A stretch of DNA of 38,369 nucleotides, from assembly GCF_011059185.1 (NCBI RefSeq), contig NZ_JAALFE010000027.1:1-38369 (forward strand), in the 5' to 3' direction. Origin of the DNA: Paragemmobacter kunshanensis (GTDB taxonomy: Bacteria > Pseudomonadota > Alphaproteobacteria > Rhodobacterales > Rhodobacteraceae). The position numbers and the translations under genes were made by a program. The notes under the pieces are model-generated. The model ran no database searches. It was not told the origin of the DNA and was given only the letters and a program-made list of their open reading frames with translations. Numbering within the stretch: position 1 is the stretch's first letter; each line of letters starts with the position of its first letter. Positions 32,270 to 38,369 of the stretch are shown here, piece by piece.

Positions 32270-33265
32270 TCAGAGGCCGAGGTCGGCCAGACCGTCAACG
32301 GTTTCCGCGTTGATGGCGATCAGGTTGTTGGTGATGATGTCCTTGTTCGCGGCATCAGGCGACACGACGCCCAGACCCGGAATGTCGGTGCCTTCCGCGA
32401 TCTCGGTCCCGTCCACCAGCATCTTGCCGATGGTCACGAAGACGCGGCCCGCCTCGGCAGGGTTCCACATGAACCCGCCCGAAATCGCGCCCGACTTCAC
32501 CAGATCACGCCCCTGCCCCGGCGAGAACGGCCCGATCACATGGACCGACCCCACCTTCCGCTGCTCCTCGATCGCGCGACCCGCACCGATGGGGCCTTGC
32601 GACCCGAAGGCAAGGAAGCCGCCAAGGTTCGGGTTCGCCGCCATCAGATCGAGCGCCGTCTTGCGGCTGTCATCCACGTTTTCGGCCACGCCGTAGCGTT
32701 CGCCCACGGGCTTCATGTCCGGATACTTCTCGGCCAGATAGGCAATCGCCGCATCGGCCCAGGCATTGTGCAGCGGCACGGTCAGCGAGCCGACGAAGAC
32801 GCCATATTCACCCTTGCCGCCCATCTTCTGCGCCAGCAACTCGGCATGCGTCTCGCCAAAGCCTTGGGCCGAGGCCATCTCGAAGTTCCAGTCGACATTG
32901 TTGATGCCGGGTCCTTCGTGGCTGACGACCTTGATGCCCGCCGCGCGTGCCTTCTCCAGCACCGGCTCCAGCGCGGCCTCGTCATTCGGCACCACGCCGA
33001 TCACGTCCACGCCCTTGGCGATCAGGTCCTCGATCGCGCGCACCTGCAACGCGGGGTCGGCGCTGGTCGGCCCGATCATCGTGGCATCGACGCCCAGTTC
33101 CGCGCCCTTTTCGGTGATTCCCGTTTCCATGGCGTTGAACCACGGGATCCCGCCGATCTTCACCACGACGCCCATCGTCGGCTTGTCCTGCGCGAAGGCG
33201 GCCCCCGAAAGGGTGGCAGCAAAGGCAACACCCGCCATCAAGGCGGTCAGAGTACGTCTTTTCAT
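32270..33265 (-). CDS. Periplasmic sugar-binding protein (RbsB-like)
   Basis: A 331-residue periplasmic solute-binding protein. The signal peptide covers about 1-25 (ending GAAFA). The rest shows the two-lobe periplasmic-binding-protein fold of the ribose/galactose group, with VVVKIGGIPWFNAMETGI, GVDVIGVVPNDEAALEPVL, VVSHEGPG and GGFLAFGSQGP. It captures the sugar and delivers it to the permeases. A GGGAGGAAG ribosome-binding site precedes the ATG at 33265. It is the first gene of the operon and is divergent from the LacI-type regulator, with two operator-like sites between them. Confidence 0.94.
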   Translation of the reverse strand: MKRRTLTALMAGVAFAATLSGAAFAQDKPTMGVVVKIGGIPWFNAMETGITEKGAELGVDATMIGPTSADPALQVRAIEDLIAKGVDVIGVVPNDEAALEPVLEKARAAGIKVVSHEGPGINNVDWNFEMASAQGFGETHAELLAQKMGGKGEYGVFVGSLTVPLHNAWADAAIAYLAEKYPDMKPVGERYGVAENVDDSRKTALDLMAANPNLGGFLAFGSQGPIGAGRAIEEQRKVGSVHVIGPFSPGQGRDLVKSGAISGGFMWNPAEAGRVFVTIGKMLVDGTEIAEGTDIPGLGVVSPDAANKDIITNNLIAINAETVDGLADLGL

Positions 33266-33305
33266 TTTCTTCCTCCCATGTTGGCACCGTGCAGGCACCA
33301 GATGC

Positions 33306-33323
33306 AGCGCCATCGATTGTGCA
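33306..33323. promoter_or_regulatory. LacI-type operator-like palindrome O1
   Basis: An 18-bp site with a central CG in ATCGAT. Its right half, GATTGTGCA, is the exact reverse complement of the left half of O2; its left half is weaker. It lies 41 bp upstream of the binding-protein start. Assignment to the adjacent LacI protein is inference. Confidence 0.6.
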
Positions 33324-33399
33324 GCCGATCCTCGAATACGGATCCTCCTCAAGATCCGAATTTTCAACGGAAGCAGCGCAAGTCTCTGCGTTGCGACTT

Positions 33400-33417
33400 T
33401 GCACAATCGATGTTGCA
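33400..33417. promoter_or_regulatory. LacI-type operator-like palindrome O2
   Basis: TGCACAATCGATGTTGCA is an 18-bp near-palindrome with a central CG. Seven of nine positions match between halves. Its centre is 94 bp from that of O1, close to nine helical turns, which would allow repression by looping. It lies 69 bp upstream of the regulator start. Confidence 0.65.
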
Positions 33418-33485
33418 CATGAAGCCAACAAACCTCTAGACTCGTCAAGAAGATTCTTGGACGCTCCGCGCCAGCAGGAACCGCC

Positions 33486-34538
33486 ATGACAAGCCAGGGC
33501 CGCAAGGCGACAATTTTCGATATCGCAAAGCTGGCGGATTCTTCTCCGTCAACGGTCAGCGCAGCGCTTTCGGACGCGTGGAAGACGCGCAGGATCAGCC
33601 AGAAGAAGGTGGACCTGATCCGCCGCATCGCCGAAGAACAGGGCTATTCCACCAACATGCAGGCCCGCGGATTGCGTCAGGCGCGGTCGGGTCTTGTGGG
33701 CATGATCATTCCGGTTCACGACAACCGCTATTTCAGTTCGATGTCGCAAAGCTTCGAGGCCTTCGCCCGTGACCGCGGACTCGTGCCCGTCATCGCCTCG
33801 TCGATGCGGGACGGCGAGGAAGAACGTCGCATCGTCCAGACGCTGATTTCCTATGCGGTCGACTATATCTTCATCGCGGGCGCGACAGATCCCGGCGCCA
33901 TCTCCGAACTCTGCCGGGCGGCGAATCTGAGGCACGTCTTTGTCGACCTGCCCGGTCCCGGTGCGCCTTCGGTGATTTCTGACAACTATCATGGCGCCGC
34001 CACGCTGACCCGCACGCTGCTGTCGCACATGCGCCCCGATCCGGATGCCCCGGCACGTGATCGGATCTACTTCATCGGCGGGGTTGCGACAGACTACGCC
34101 ACCGCCCGGCGCATCGAAGGCTTCCGCCACGTGCTGACCGAGGCCGGATGCCCCCCCCAGCCTGAACAGATCATCGCCTGCGGCTATCCGCCCCGCCGTT
34201 CCATGAAGGAAATCGCTGCCCTCTGTGACCGACTTGGTGGCCTTCCAGCCGGTCTTTTCGTGAATTCGCTGACGTCCTTCGAAGGGGTTCTGGGACATTT
34301 CGTTCATCTTCCCCCGGGCAGCTTCGATGAAACTGTCGTGGGCTGCTATGACTATGATCCCTTCGCGGCCTATCTGCACTTCCCTGTCCACATGGTCCGG
34401 CAGGACAGTCATCGCCTGATCGAAGAGGCCTACCGCCTTATCGACACGCCACCAGCAGGGCCATTCGTAAAGGAAGTGGAACCGTCCCTCATTCCACCCC
34501 GCACGATCTATGCGGGACCTTTCGGCGAACATGGTTGA
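33486..34538 (+). CDS. LacI-family transcriptional regulator
   Basis: A 350-residue LacI/GalR-type regulator. The N-terminal helix-turn-helix reads IFDIAKLADSSPSTVSAALS, followed by the hinge region GYSTNMQARGLRQARSGLVG. A periplasmic-binding-protein-like effector domain runs to the C-terminus. An AGGA ribosome-binding site precedes the ATG. It is divergent from the sugar importer operon and very likely represses it, with the imported sugar or a derivative as inducer. A hairpin terminator begins right after the stop codon. Confidence 0.92.
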   Translation: MTSQGRKATIFDIAKLADSSPSTVSAALSDAWKTRRISQKKVDLIRRIAEEQGYSTNMQARGLRQARSGLVGMIIPVHDNRYFSSMSQSFEAFARDRGLVPVIASSMRDGEEERRIVQTLISYAVDYIFIAGATDPGAISELCRAANLRHVFVDLPGPGAPSVISDNYHGAATLTRTLLSHMRPDPDAPARDRIYFIGGVATDYATARRIEGFRHVLTEAGCPPQPEQIIACGYPPRRSMKEIAALCDRLGGLPAGLFVNSLTSFEGVLGHFVHLPPGSFDETVVGCYDYDPFAAYLHFPVHMVRQDSHRLIEEAYRLIDTPPAGPFVKEVEPSLIPPRTIYAGPFGEHG

Positions 34539-34560
34539 AGGGCGGGCAAAGACCCGCCCT
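34539..34560. terminator. Hairpin terminator after the LacI-type gene
   Basis: AGGGCGGG and CCCGCCCT form an 8-bp stem around a 6-base loop, beginning directly after the regulator's stop codon and followed by CCTTTGCC. It also lies beyond the stop of the converging PepSY gene, so it may work in both directions. Confidence 0.7.
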
Positions 34561-34583
34561 CCTTTGCCAGTCGTGCTGCCGGA

Positions 34584-35132
34584 TCAGTCTTCCAGGTGCT
34601 GCCGGAGGATCGTTCCCGTCGGAACATCGACATACATCTCAAGCCGCTGCCCGGTCGGATCAATCACGTCCATTTCGACGACGGACCCATCTTCGCGGTC
34701 GATGTCGAGGACACGATACCCCTTGCCTTCCCAGTCGGCCACCACACCGGCGAGATCGGCCATGATCACCCCGGGCATGGTGCCCTGACCACCCGCCACA
34801 AGGATACCGTCATCCGCACCGTGCCCGCCATGGCGACGACCATGGTCATCAAAGCCGACATCATCCGCACCATGCCCGCCGTGCCGACGGCCATGATCAT
34901 CGGACCCGCTGTCATCACTGCCGCGACCCCGGCTGTCATCCCCGCCGCGGTCATCGCTGCCGCGGTCATCGCTGCCACGGTCATCGCTGCCACGGTCATC
35001 GCTGCCACGGTCATCGCTGCCGCCATAGGCCGTGCTTCCGACCGACATCAGCGACAGTGCTGCCACGACCGCAGCGACCAGCGCGAAACCCATCGAAATA
35101 TCTCCGGCGCGGCGAAACTGATTGGTATCCAT
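34584..35132 (-). CDS. Secreted SDDRG-repeat protein with PepSY domain
   Basis: A 182-residue protein. A signal or anchor segment (about 12-37) is followed by five tandem SDDRG units (39-63). A 17-residue repeat occurs twice (about 76-92 and 93-109, core DDHGRRHGGHGADD). A C-terminal PepSY-like domain spans about 125-180 (YRVLDIDREDGSVVEMDVID, then VPTGTILRQHLED). The repeat region is dense in Asp, Gly, His and Arg, which suggests metal or polyanion binding; this is inference. I chose the ATG at 35132, with AAGGATGAG upstream. It is divergent from a PepSY-RR-HK operon and is a likely target of that system. Confidence 0.8.
   Translation of the reverse strand: MDTNQFRRAGDISMGFALVAAVVAALSLMSVGSTAYGGSDDRGSDDRGSDDRGSDDRGSDDRGGDDSRGRGSDDSGSDDHGRRHGGHGADDVGFDDHGRRHGGHGADDGILVAGGQGTMPGVIMADLAGVVADWEGKGYRVLDIDREDGSVVEMDVIDPTGQRLEMYVDVPTGTILRQHLED
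34948..35022 (-). repeat. Five tandem 15-bp units coding SDDRG
   Basis: The core CGGTCATCGCTGCC starts at 34948, 34963, 34978, 34993 and 35008, each 15 bp apart, with only A/G variation at the remaining base. Near-identity at DNA level, including silent positions, points to recent slippage expansion. Copy number may vary among strains. Confidence 0.85.
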
Positions 35133-35196
35133 TGTCTCATCCTTTCGTTTTCGGTTGCCCGGTGTTCCGGGATGACACAGCTTTGGCATGAGTCGA

Positions 35197-35235
35197 CTGA
35201 CAGCGATCTGACCGGGCCTGTCAGCCAATTGTCAG
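35197..35235. promoter_or_regulatory. Two opposed 11-bp direct-repeat pairs
   Basis: GTCAG occurs at 35220 and 35231 on the plus strand, and at 35201-35197 and 35212-35208 on the minus strand. Each pair therefore has an 11-bp step and the two pairs face opposite ways. OmpR/PhoB-type regulators bind such repeats, so the adjacent response regulator could control both divergent PepSY genes. Ownership of the sites is inference. Confidence 0.6.
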
Positions 35236-35259
35236 GTTTATTGTGGTATCGCCTTGCGC

Positions 35260-35649
35260 ATGACACGCACCATCCTTGCCTTCCTGATTGCCCTGATGCT
35301 GGCCGCCCAGCCGGTCGCGGCCAAGGATGGCGGCGACAGCGACAACAGCGGCCATGGCGGCGGCGGGGATGATGATAATGGTGGCGACAGCATCGATCAC
35401 GACGATGATGACGACGCCGAAATCGACCGCGCTCGCTCTGGCGTGAAATCCGGACAGATCCTTTCCCTGTCCGCGATTCTCGCACAGGTCAGGACCCGCC
35501 TCGATGCCCGCATCATAGATGCCGACCTTCAAAGAAAACATGGCCGGATGATCTATGATCTGGAAATGCTTGCCCCTGATGGCCGGATCATCGACCTGGA
35601 GGTCGAGGCCGCGACGGGCCGGATCCTGAACCTTGAGGCGAATGATTGA
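35260..35649 (+). CDS. Secreted acidic PepSY-domain protein
   Basis: A 129-residue protein with a signal peptide (about 1-21, ending PVAA). An extremely Asp/Gly-rich segment follows (about 23-55, including DHDDDDDAE). A PepSY domain at about 65-128 contains IIDADLQRKHGRMIYDLEML and ATGRILNLE. PepSY domains often occur in periplasmic partners of two-component systems. The acidic stretch could bind cations. The stop overlaps the response regulator start by 1 bp (TGATG). No strong ribosome-binding site is seen. Confidence 0.82.
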   Translation: MTRTILAFLIALMLAAQPVAAKDGGDSDNSGHGGGGDDDNGGDSIDHDDDDDAEIDRARSGVKSGQILSLSAILAQVRTRLDARIIDADLQRKHGRMIYDLEMLAPDGRIIDLEVEAATGRILNLEAND

Positions 35650-36311
35650 TGCGCGCCCTCATTGTCGAGGATGACCAACGAATCGCCGATCTCGTTTCCG
35701 CAGCCCTGACAGCGGCAGGATTCCGGACCGAGACGCTGAGCGACGGCGAATCCGCATGGTTCCGGGGCGGCACCGAGGATTTTGACCTTGTGATACTGGA
35801 CCTTGGCATTCCGCGCCTTGATGGTCTCACACTTCTGAAGCGGTGGCGAAGCGAAGGGCGGGGCTTTCCCATCCTGATTCTTTCTGCGCGGGGGACATGG
35901 TCCGAACGCGTCGAGGGGATCGAGGCAGGGGCGGATGACTATCTACCCAAACCCTTCATGGTCGAGGAACTGACCGCAAGGTCGCGCGCGCTGATCCGGC
36001 GTGCAGCCGGACAGTCGCAGGCCCTGCACCAGCTTGGCCCGATCAGCGTGGATCTCAATCGCATGGCGGTTCATCGCGATGGCCTGCCCGTGGCCGTCAC
36101 CCCGCTTGAGTTCCGCCTGCTGGCCTATCTCCTTCTGAACCGCGACAGGATCGTTGCCCCATCCGAGTTGATCGACCATCTCTACGGAACCGAAGATGGC
36201 CGCGAGGCAAACGCGGTCGAGGCGATCATTGCCCGGATGCGCCGCAAGCTTGGCGCCACGCTGATCCGGACGCGCCGCGGCTTTGGCTATACGCTCGGGG
36301 TGGAACCGTGA
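35649..36311 (+). CDS. OmpR/PhoP-family response regulator
   Basis: A 220-residue response regulator. The receiver domain has acidic residues at 8-9 (VEDD), phospho-acceptor Asp51 (LVILDLGIPRLDGL) and the conserved Lys in YLPKPF. The C-terminal winged helix spans about 125-218, with VAVTPLEFRLLAYLLLN and the terminal RTRRGFGYTLG. The ATG at 35649 overlaps the PepSY stop. A GTGA overlap couples it to the kinase gene. A likely DNA target is the 11-bp-period repeat region about 430 bp upstream. Confidence 0.94.
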   Translation: MRALIVEDDQRIADLVSAALTAAGFRTETLSDGESAWFRGGTEDFDLVILDLGIPRLDGLTLLKRWRSEGRGFPILILSARGTWSERVEGIEAGADDYLPKPFMVEELTARSRALIRRAAGQSQALHQLGPISVDLNRMAVHRDGLPVAVTPLEFRLLAYLLLNRDRIVAPSELIDHLYGTEDGREANAVEAIIARMRRKLGATLIRTRRGFGYTLGVEP

Positions 36312-37678
36312 GGCGCGTCTCACTGCGGGCCCGTCTTGCGATTGCGGGCGGGATCGCGTTGATCGTCACGCTCTTTGCGGCGCAGGTTGGCCTGTCGACC
36401 TTGTTCAGCCGACATGCGGAACGCGCCATCGCGGCAGATCTTGCCGATGTTTCGGACTACCTGATCGCCGCGCTGGAACCCGGGCCGGACGGGCAGCTTG
36501 GCCTTTCCCGGCAGCCACCCGATCCTGCCTATCATCGCCCCTATTCCGGCCGTTACTGGCAGGTCTCCAGCGCGGACCAGGATTGGTCCTCACGTTCGCT
36601 ATGGGATTATTCGCTGCCCTTGCCGGACGCCCCCCCTGCAGGTGAGGACGCCCTGCTCACCCTCGCTGGTCCAGATGGCACTGCCCTTCTTGCCCTGGAT
36701 CGGACGATCATAAGTCCCGGCCCGTCAGGCGACCGGATCCTGCGCATCACCACGGCCCTTGATCGCGGGCGCATCGACAGTGCGCGGGATGCCTTCACGG
36801 CCGAGATGCGCCCCTGGATCGTGGCGCTGGGGCTGCTGATCCTTGCATCCGGTGCGCTGCAGATCCGGATCGGCCTCGCCCCCCTCGCCACATTGAGGCA
36901 ACGCCTTGCCGCCATCAGCACCGGCGAACAGGACCGGATCGGAGAGGACGTTCCCCTTGAACTCTCTCCCCTTGCGCAGCAAATCGACCATCTTCTCGAT
37001 GCGCGATCCAAGGAGATCGATCGCTCTCGCCGACGTGCGGCGGACCTTGCGCATGGCCTGAAGACACCGCTTCAAGCCCTGCTTGGCGATGCTGCCCGCC
37101 TGCGCGAAAGGGGCCACAAGATCGAGGCCGAAGGGATTGAAACCGTTGCACAGGCCATCCGTCTGCAGGTGGATCGGGAACTGGCCCGCGCGACAATGGC
37201 CGGCGGGTTGCCCGGGGCGAATGCAGATGTCTGCCGCGCCGTGCAGGGGGTGGTTGCCGTCTTGCAGCGCACACCTGCCGGGGCACGGCTGCGCTGGGAA
37301 CTGAATGCAGACAAGGATCTTGTGGCGCGGATTGATACAGCCGATCTGATCGAAGCCCTCGGGGCCTTGATCGAAAACGCCGCGACGCATGCCCGCTCTG
37401 TCGTGCGCCTGAAGGCCGAAACTCGCTTGGGCCAGATCGCGGTGATCATTCAGGATGATGGCCCCGGCCTGCCGCCGGACCAGATCGCGCGCCTGTTGCA
37501 ACGGGGGCAGCGCCTTGACACCACCGCCGGAGGCAACGGTCTTGGCCTGTCCATCGCAAACGAATTCGCCGATCGCTCGGGCGGGAGTCTGGAGATTGAC
37601 GCCGCGCCCGAAGGATTGCGCGTGACCTTGCTGCTTCCCGCTGCAACCGAACGATCAGGCCAGAAATCTGCGCCCTGA
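36308..37678 (+). CDS. PhoQ-like sensor histidine kinase
   Basis: A 456-residue membrane histidine kinase. TM1 (about 8-28) and TM2 (about 170-188) bracket a periplasmic sensor of about 140 residues. The phospho-accepting His249 is in the family-variant motif DLAHGLKTPL, and the ATPase domain has ALIENAATHA, DDGPGLPPDQ and GNGLGLSIAN. The DLAHGLKTPL form is typical of the PhoQ-type group. The start is a GTG overlapping the response regulator stop by 4 bp. Its signal may be a cation or envelope stress, consistent with the acidic PepSY partners, but this is inference. Confidence 0.93.
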   Translation: MRRVSLRARLAIAGGIALIVTLFAAQVGLSTLFSRHAERAIAADLADVSDYLIAALEPGPDGQLGLSRQPPDPAYHRPYSGRYWQVSSADQDWSSRSLWDYSLPLPDAPPAGEDALLTLAGPDGTALLALDRTIISPGPSGDRILRITTALDRGRIDSARDAFTAEMRPWIVALGLLILASGALQIRIGLAPLATLRQRLAAISTGEQDRIGEDVPLELSPLAQQIDHLLDARSKEIDRSRRRAADLAHGLKTPLQALLGDAARLRERGHKIEAEGIETVAQAIRLQVDRELARATMAGGLPGANADVCRAVQGVVAVLQRTPAGARLRWELNADKDLVARIDTADLIEALGALIENAATHARSVVRLKAETRLGQIAVIIQDDGPGLPPDQIARLLQRGQRLDTTAGGNGLGLSIANEFADRSGGSLEIDAAPEGLRVTLLLPAATERSGQKSAP

Positions 37679-37695
37679 ACGGTCTGCGCTCCGCC

Positions 37696-37875
37696 CTATT
37701 GGATCGGTTCTCCCAGCCGGCATTGAAGCAGCGCCAGAAACTTCTCACGAAACTCGGGCTGGCCGGACAGGATCATCATGATCTCGTTCGCGCGCCATTC
37801 GCCGACATCGACCTTGCCGGTCCTCGACCATTCCCCGATCAGCGACTGGAGTTCCGTCAATTCACGCTCATACAT
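37696..37875 (-). CDS. Small 59-residue hypothetical protein
   Basis: A short frame of 59 residues ends 17 bp past the kinase stop on the opposite strand. The protein begins MYERELTELQSLIGEWSR and continues with VGEWRANEIMMILSGQPEF and REKFLALLQCRL. The composition looks like a soluble amphipathic helical protein, unlike the Arg/Pro-rich shadows around it. GGAC lies about 9 bp upstream of the ATG. I do not recognise a family. It faces the two-component operon tail-to-tail. It could be a helical adaptor, but no function is supported. Confidence 0.55.
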   Translation of the reverse strand: MYERELTELQSLIGEWSRTGKVDVGEWRANEIMMILSGQPEFREKFLALLQCRLGEPIQ

Positions 37876-38292
37876 TCGGAGTCTGTCCTTCTTGCCCGTG
37901 GCTGCCTGCCGTCTTTTCTGCGGTCAGGTGCCCCGTTCCGCTTGAATGGGCTTTGCCGGGAACCGCCGTCCACAAGACCCGTGGATCGCCCCGACTTCGG
38001 CCACCCTCCGAAAATCCCGCGGGAAGGGGGGGAAAGGCAACCGGCAAGAGTCTGACAACGTCTTGAATTGGGTCGTGTTTTCATTCGACCAAAGTCCGGA
38101 TCAGCCGTGATCACCCTCCCAGGGCAGGATCGAAAGACCCAGTCTTCTTGCCTTCGACAAGCGTGGGGGTGGCGAATGGAACGCCCCGGACTGTCGCGCC
38201 AACCCCTTCTCCAGCAGGGCGCAGAAGCCTTCGACCCCCGCCCTTCTCCCCTCTTCGGAAAAGAAGTCTCCGCGAACATGGATTGTCGCGGC
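37876..38292. other. Intergenic stretch without a supported gene
   Basis: About 420 bp upstream of the 59-residue gene. The open frames here translate to Arg/Pro/Ser-rich strings with no recognisable domain. A lone TTGTCAG on the minus strand (about 38055) matches the half-site of the two-component repeats near 35.2 kb. A GGGAAGGGGGGG tract near 38020 is the only striking composition. No RNA gene is recognised. Confidence 0.4.
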
Positions 38293-38369
38293 TGTTGATT
38301 TGCGCTGAGAGCTGACCCGGTTGGGCTGAAGATTTCCATTGAGATTTGACCCATGTGACCCTTCCCCGA
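38293..38369 (+). mobile_element. Possible IS21-like element end, cut by the window
   Basis: The last 77 bp contain CTGAGAGCTGACCC (38305-38318) and TTGAGATTTGACCC (38339-38352), a diverged direct repeat 34 bp apart, plus another TGACCC at 38356-38361. Multiple TGACCC-containing terminal repeats starting near a TGTTGATTTGCG end resemble IS21-family ends. No transposase sequence is in view. Confidence 0.35.

Noticed and set aside
30762-32696. Plus-strand frame opposite the ABC ATPase
   Set aside because: It is antisense to clear Walker and signature motifs and has no domain of its own.
34948-35022. CRISPR array
   Set aside because: The 15-bp units are directly adjacent without spacers and encode SDDRG repeats in frame.
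34596-35372. Plus-strand frame with an Ala/Ile/Val repeat opposite the SDDRG gene
   Set aside because: The periodic AAVIAATVI pattern is only the antisense reading of the 15-bp SDDRG repeat; the minus frame has a signal peptide, a PepSY domain and a good ribosome-binding site.
37857-38354. Minus-strand frame of 165 codons at the right edge
   Set aside because: It is Arg/Ser/Pro-rich with no domain, and it runs through the possible insertion-sequence end.

Overview
The window looks like ordinary chromosome from a GC-rich alphaproteobacterium of the Rhodobacterales (Rhodobacteraceae). The evidence is the strong G/C preference at third codon positions, an alphaproteobacterial LexA box (GTTC-N7-GTTC), DUF3572, DUF983 and BTLCP-type genes, and a short intergenic repeat (CTTCATCTTGGC followed by AAATACCC) at three places. 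That placement is inference from family content, because no rRNA or tRNA gene was found to anchor it.

Layout. 0.1-3.5 kb (minus): a DUF4153 membrane protein, then an H-NOX-like protein translationally coupled to an HNOBA-GGDEF diguanylate cyclase. The H-NOX protein lacks the residues that hold heme. 3.6-6.5 kb (minus): an MttB-family methyltransferase, a HAD phosphatase and DUF3572. 6.5-7.9 kb (plus): a PleD-like REC-REC-GGDEF protein behind four half-sites with an 11-bp period that resemble CtrA sites. 8-10.2 kb (minus): an EF-hand protein, an ECF sigma factor, a putative anti-sigma factor and a CnrX-like periplasmic sensor. 10.4-11.4 kb: DUF983 and Nudix. 11.4-13.1 kb (minus): a polysaccharide pyruvyl transferase and an SOS-type imuA without imuB or dnaE2 beside it. 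13.2-15.5 kb (plus): an aldo/keto reductase and two lipoproteins. 15.6-17.5 kb: an XRE regulator and a divergent fatty acid desaturase around a perfect 20-bp palindrome. 17.6-20.4 kb: metG and a second aldo/keto reductase. 20.5-23 kb: a NarL-type two-component pair (minus) divergent from a small secreted Gly/Arg/Asp-rich protein. 23.1-27.1 kb: ilvD, an FAH-family hydrolase and a transglutaminase-like peptidase.

27.2-34.5 kb holds the clearest functional system: a sugar ABC importer (binding protein, double ATPase, two permeases), a D-tagatose/D-allulose 3-epimerase-family enzyme and a uridine-kinase-like sugar kinase in one tightly packed operon. It is divergent from a LacI-type regulator, and two similar operator-like palindromes lie 94 bp apart between them. 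The plausible logic is import of a rare ketohexose, C3 epimerisation, then phosphorylation. 34.6-37.7 kb holds an OmpR/PhoQ-like two-component system fused by overlap to a secreted PepSY protein, and divergent from a second PepSY protein that carries SDDRG tandem repeats. Two 11-bp-period repeat pairs, in opposite orientations, sit in the shared promoter.

The right edge carries a 59-residue gene and what may be the terminal repeats of an IS21-like element. No CRISPR array, phage module, tRNA or rRNA was recognised.
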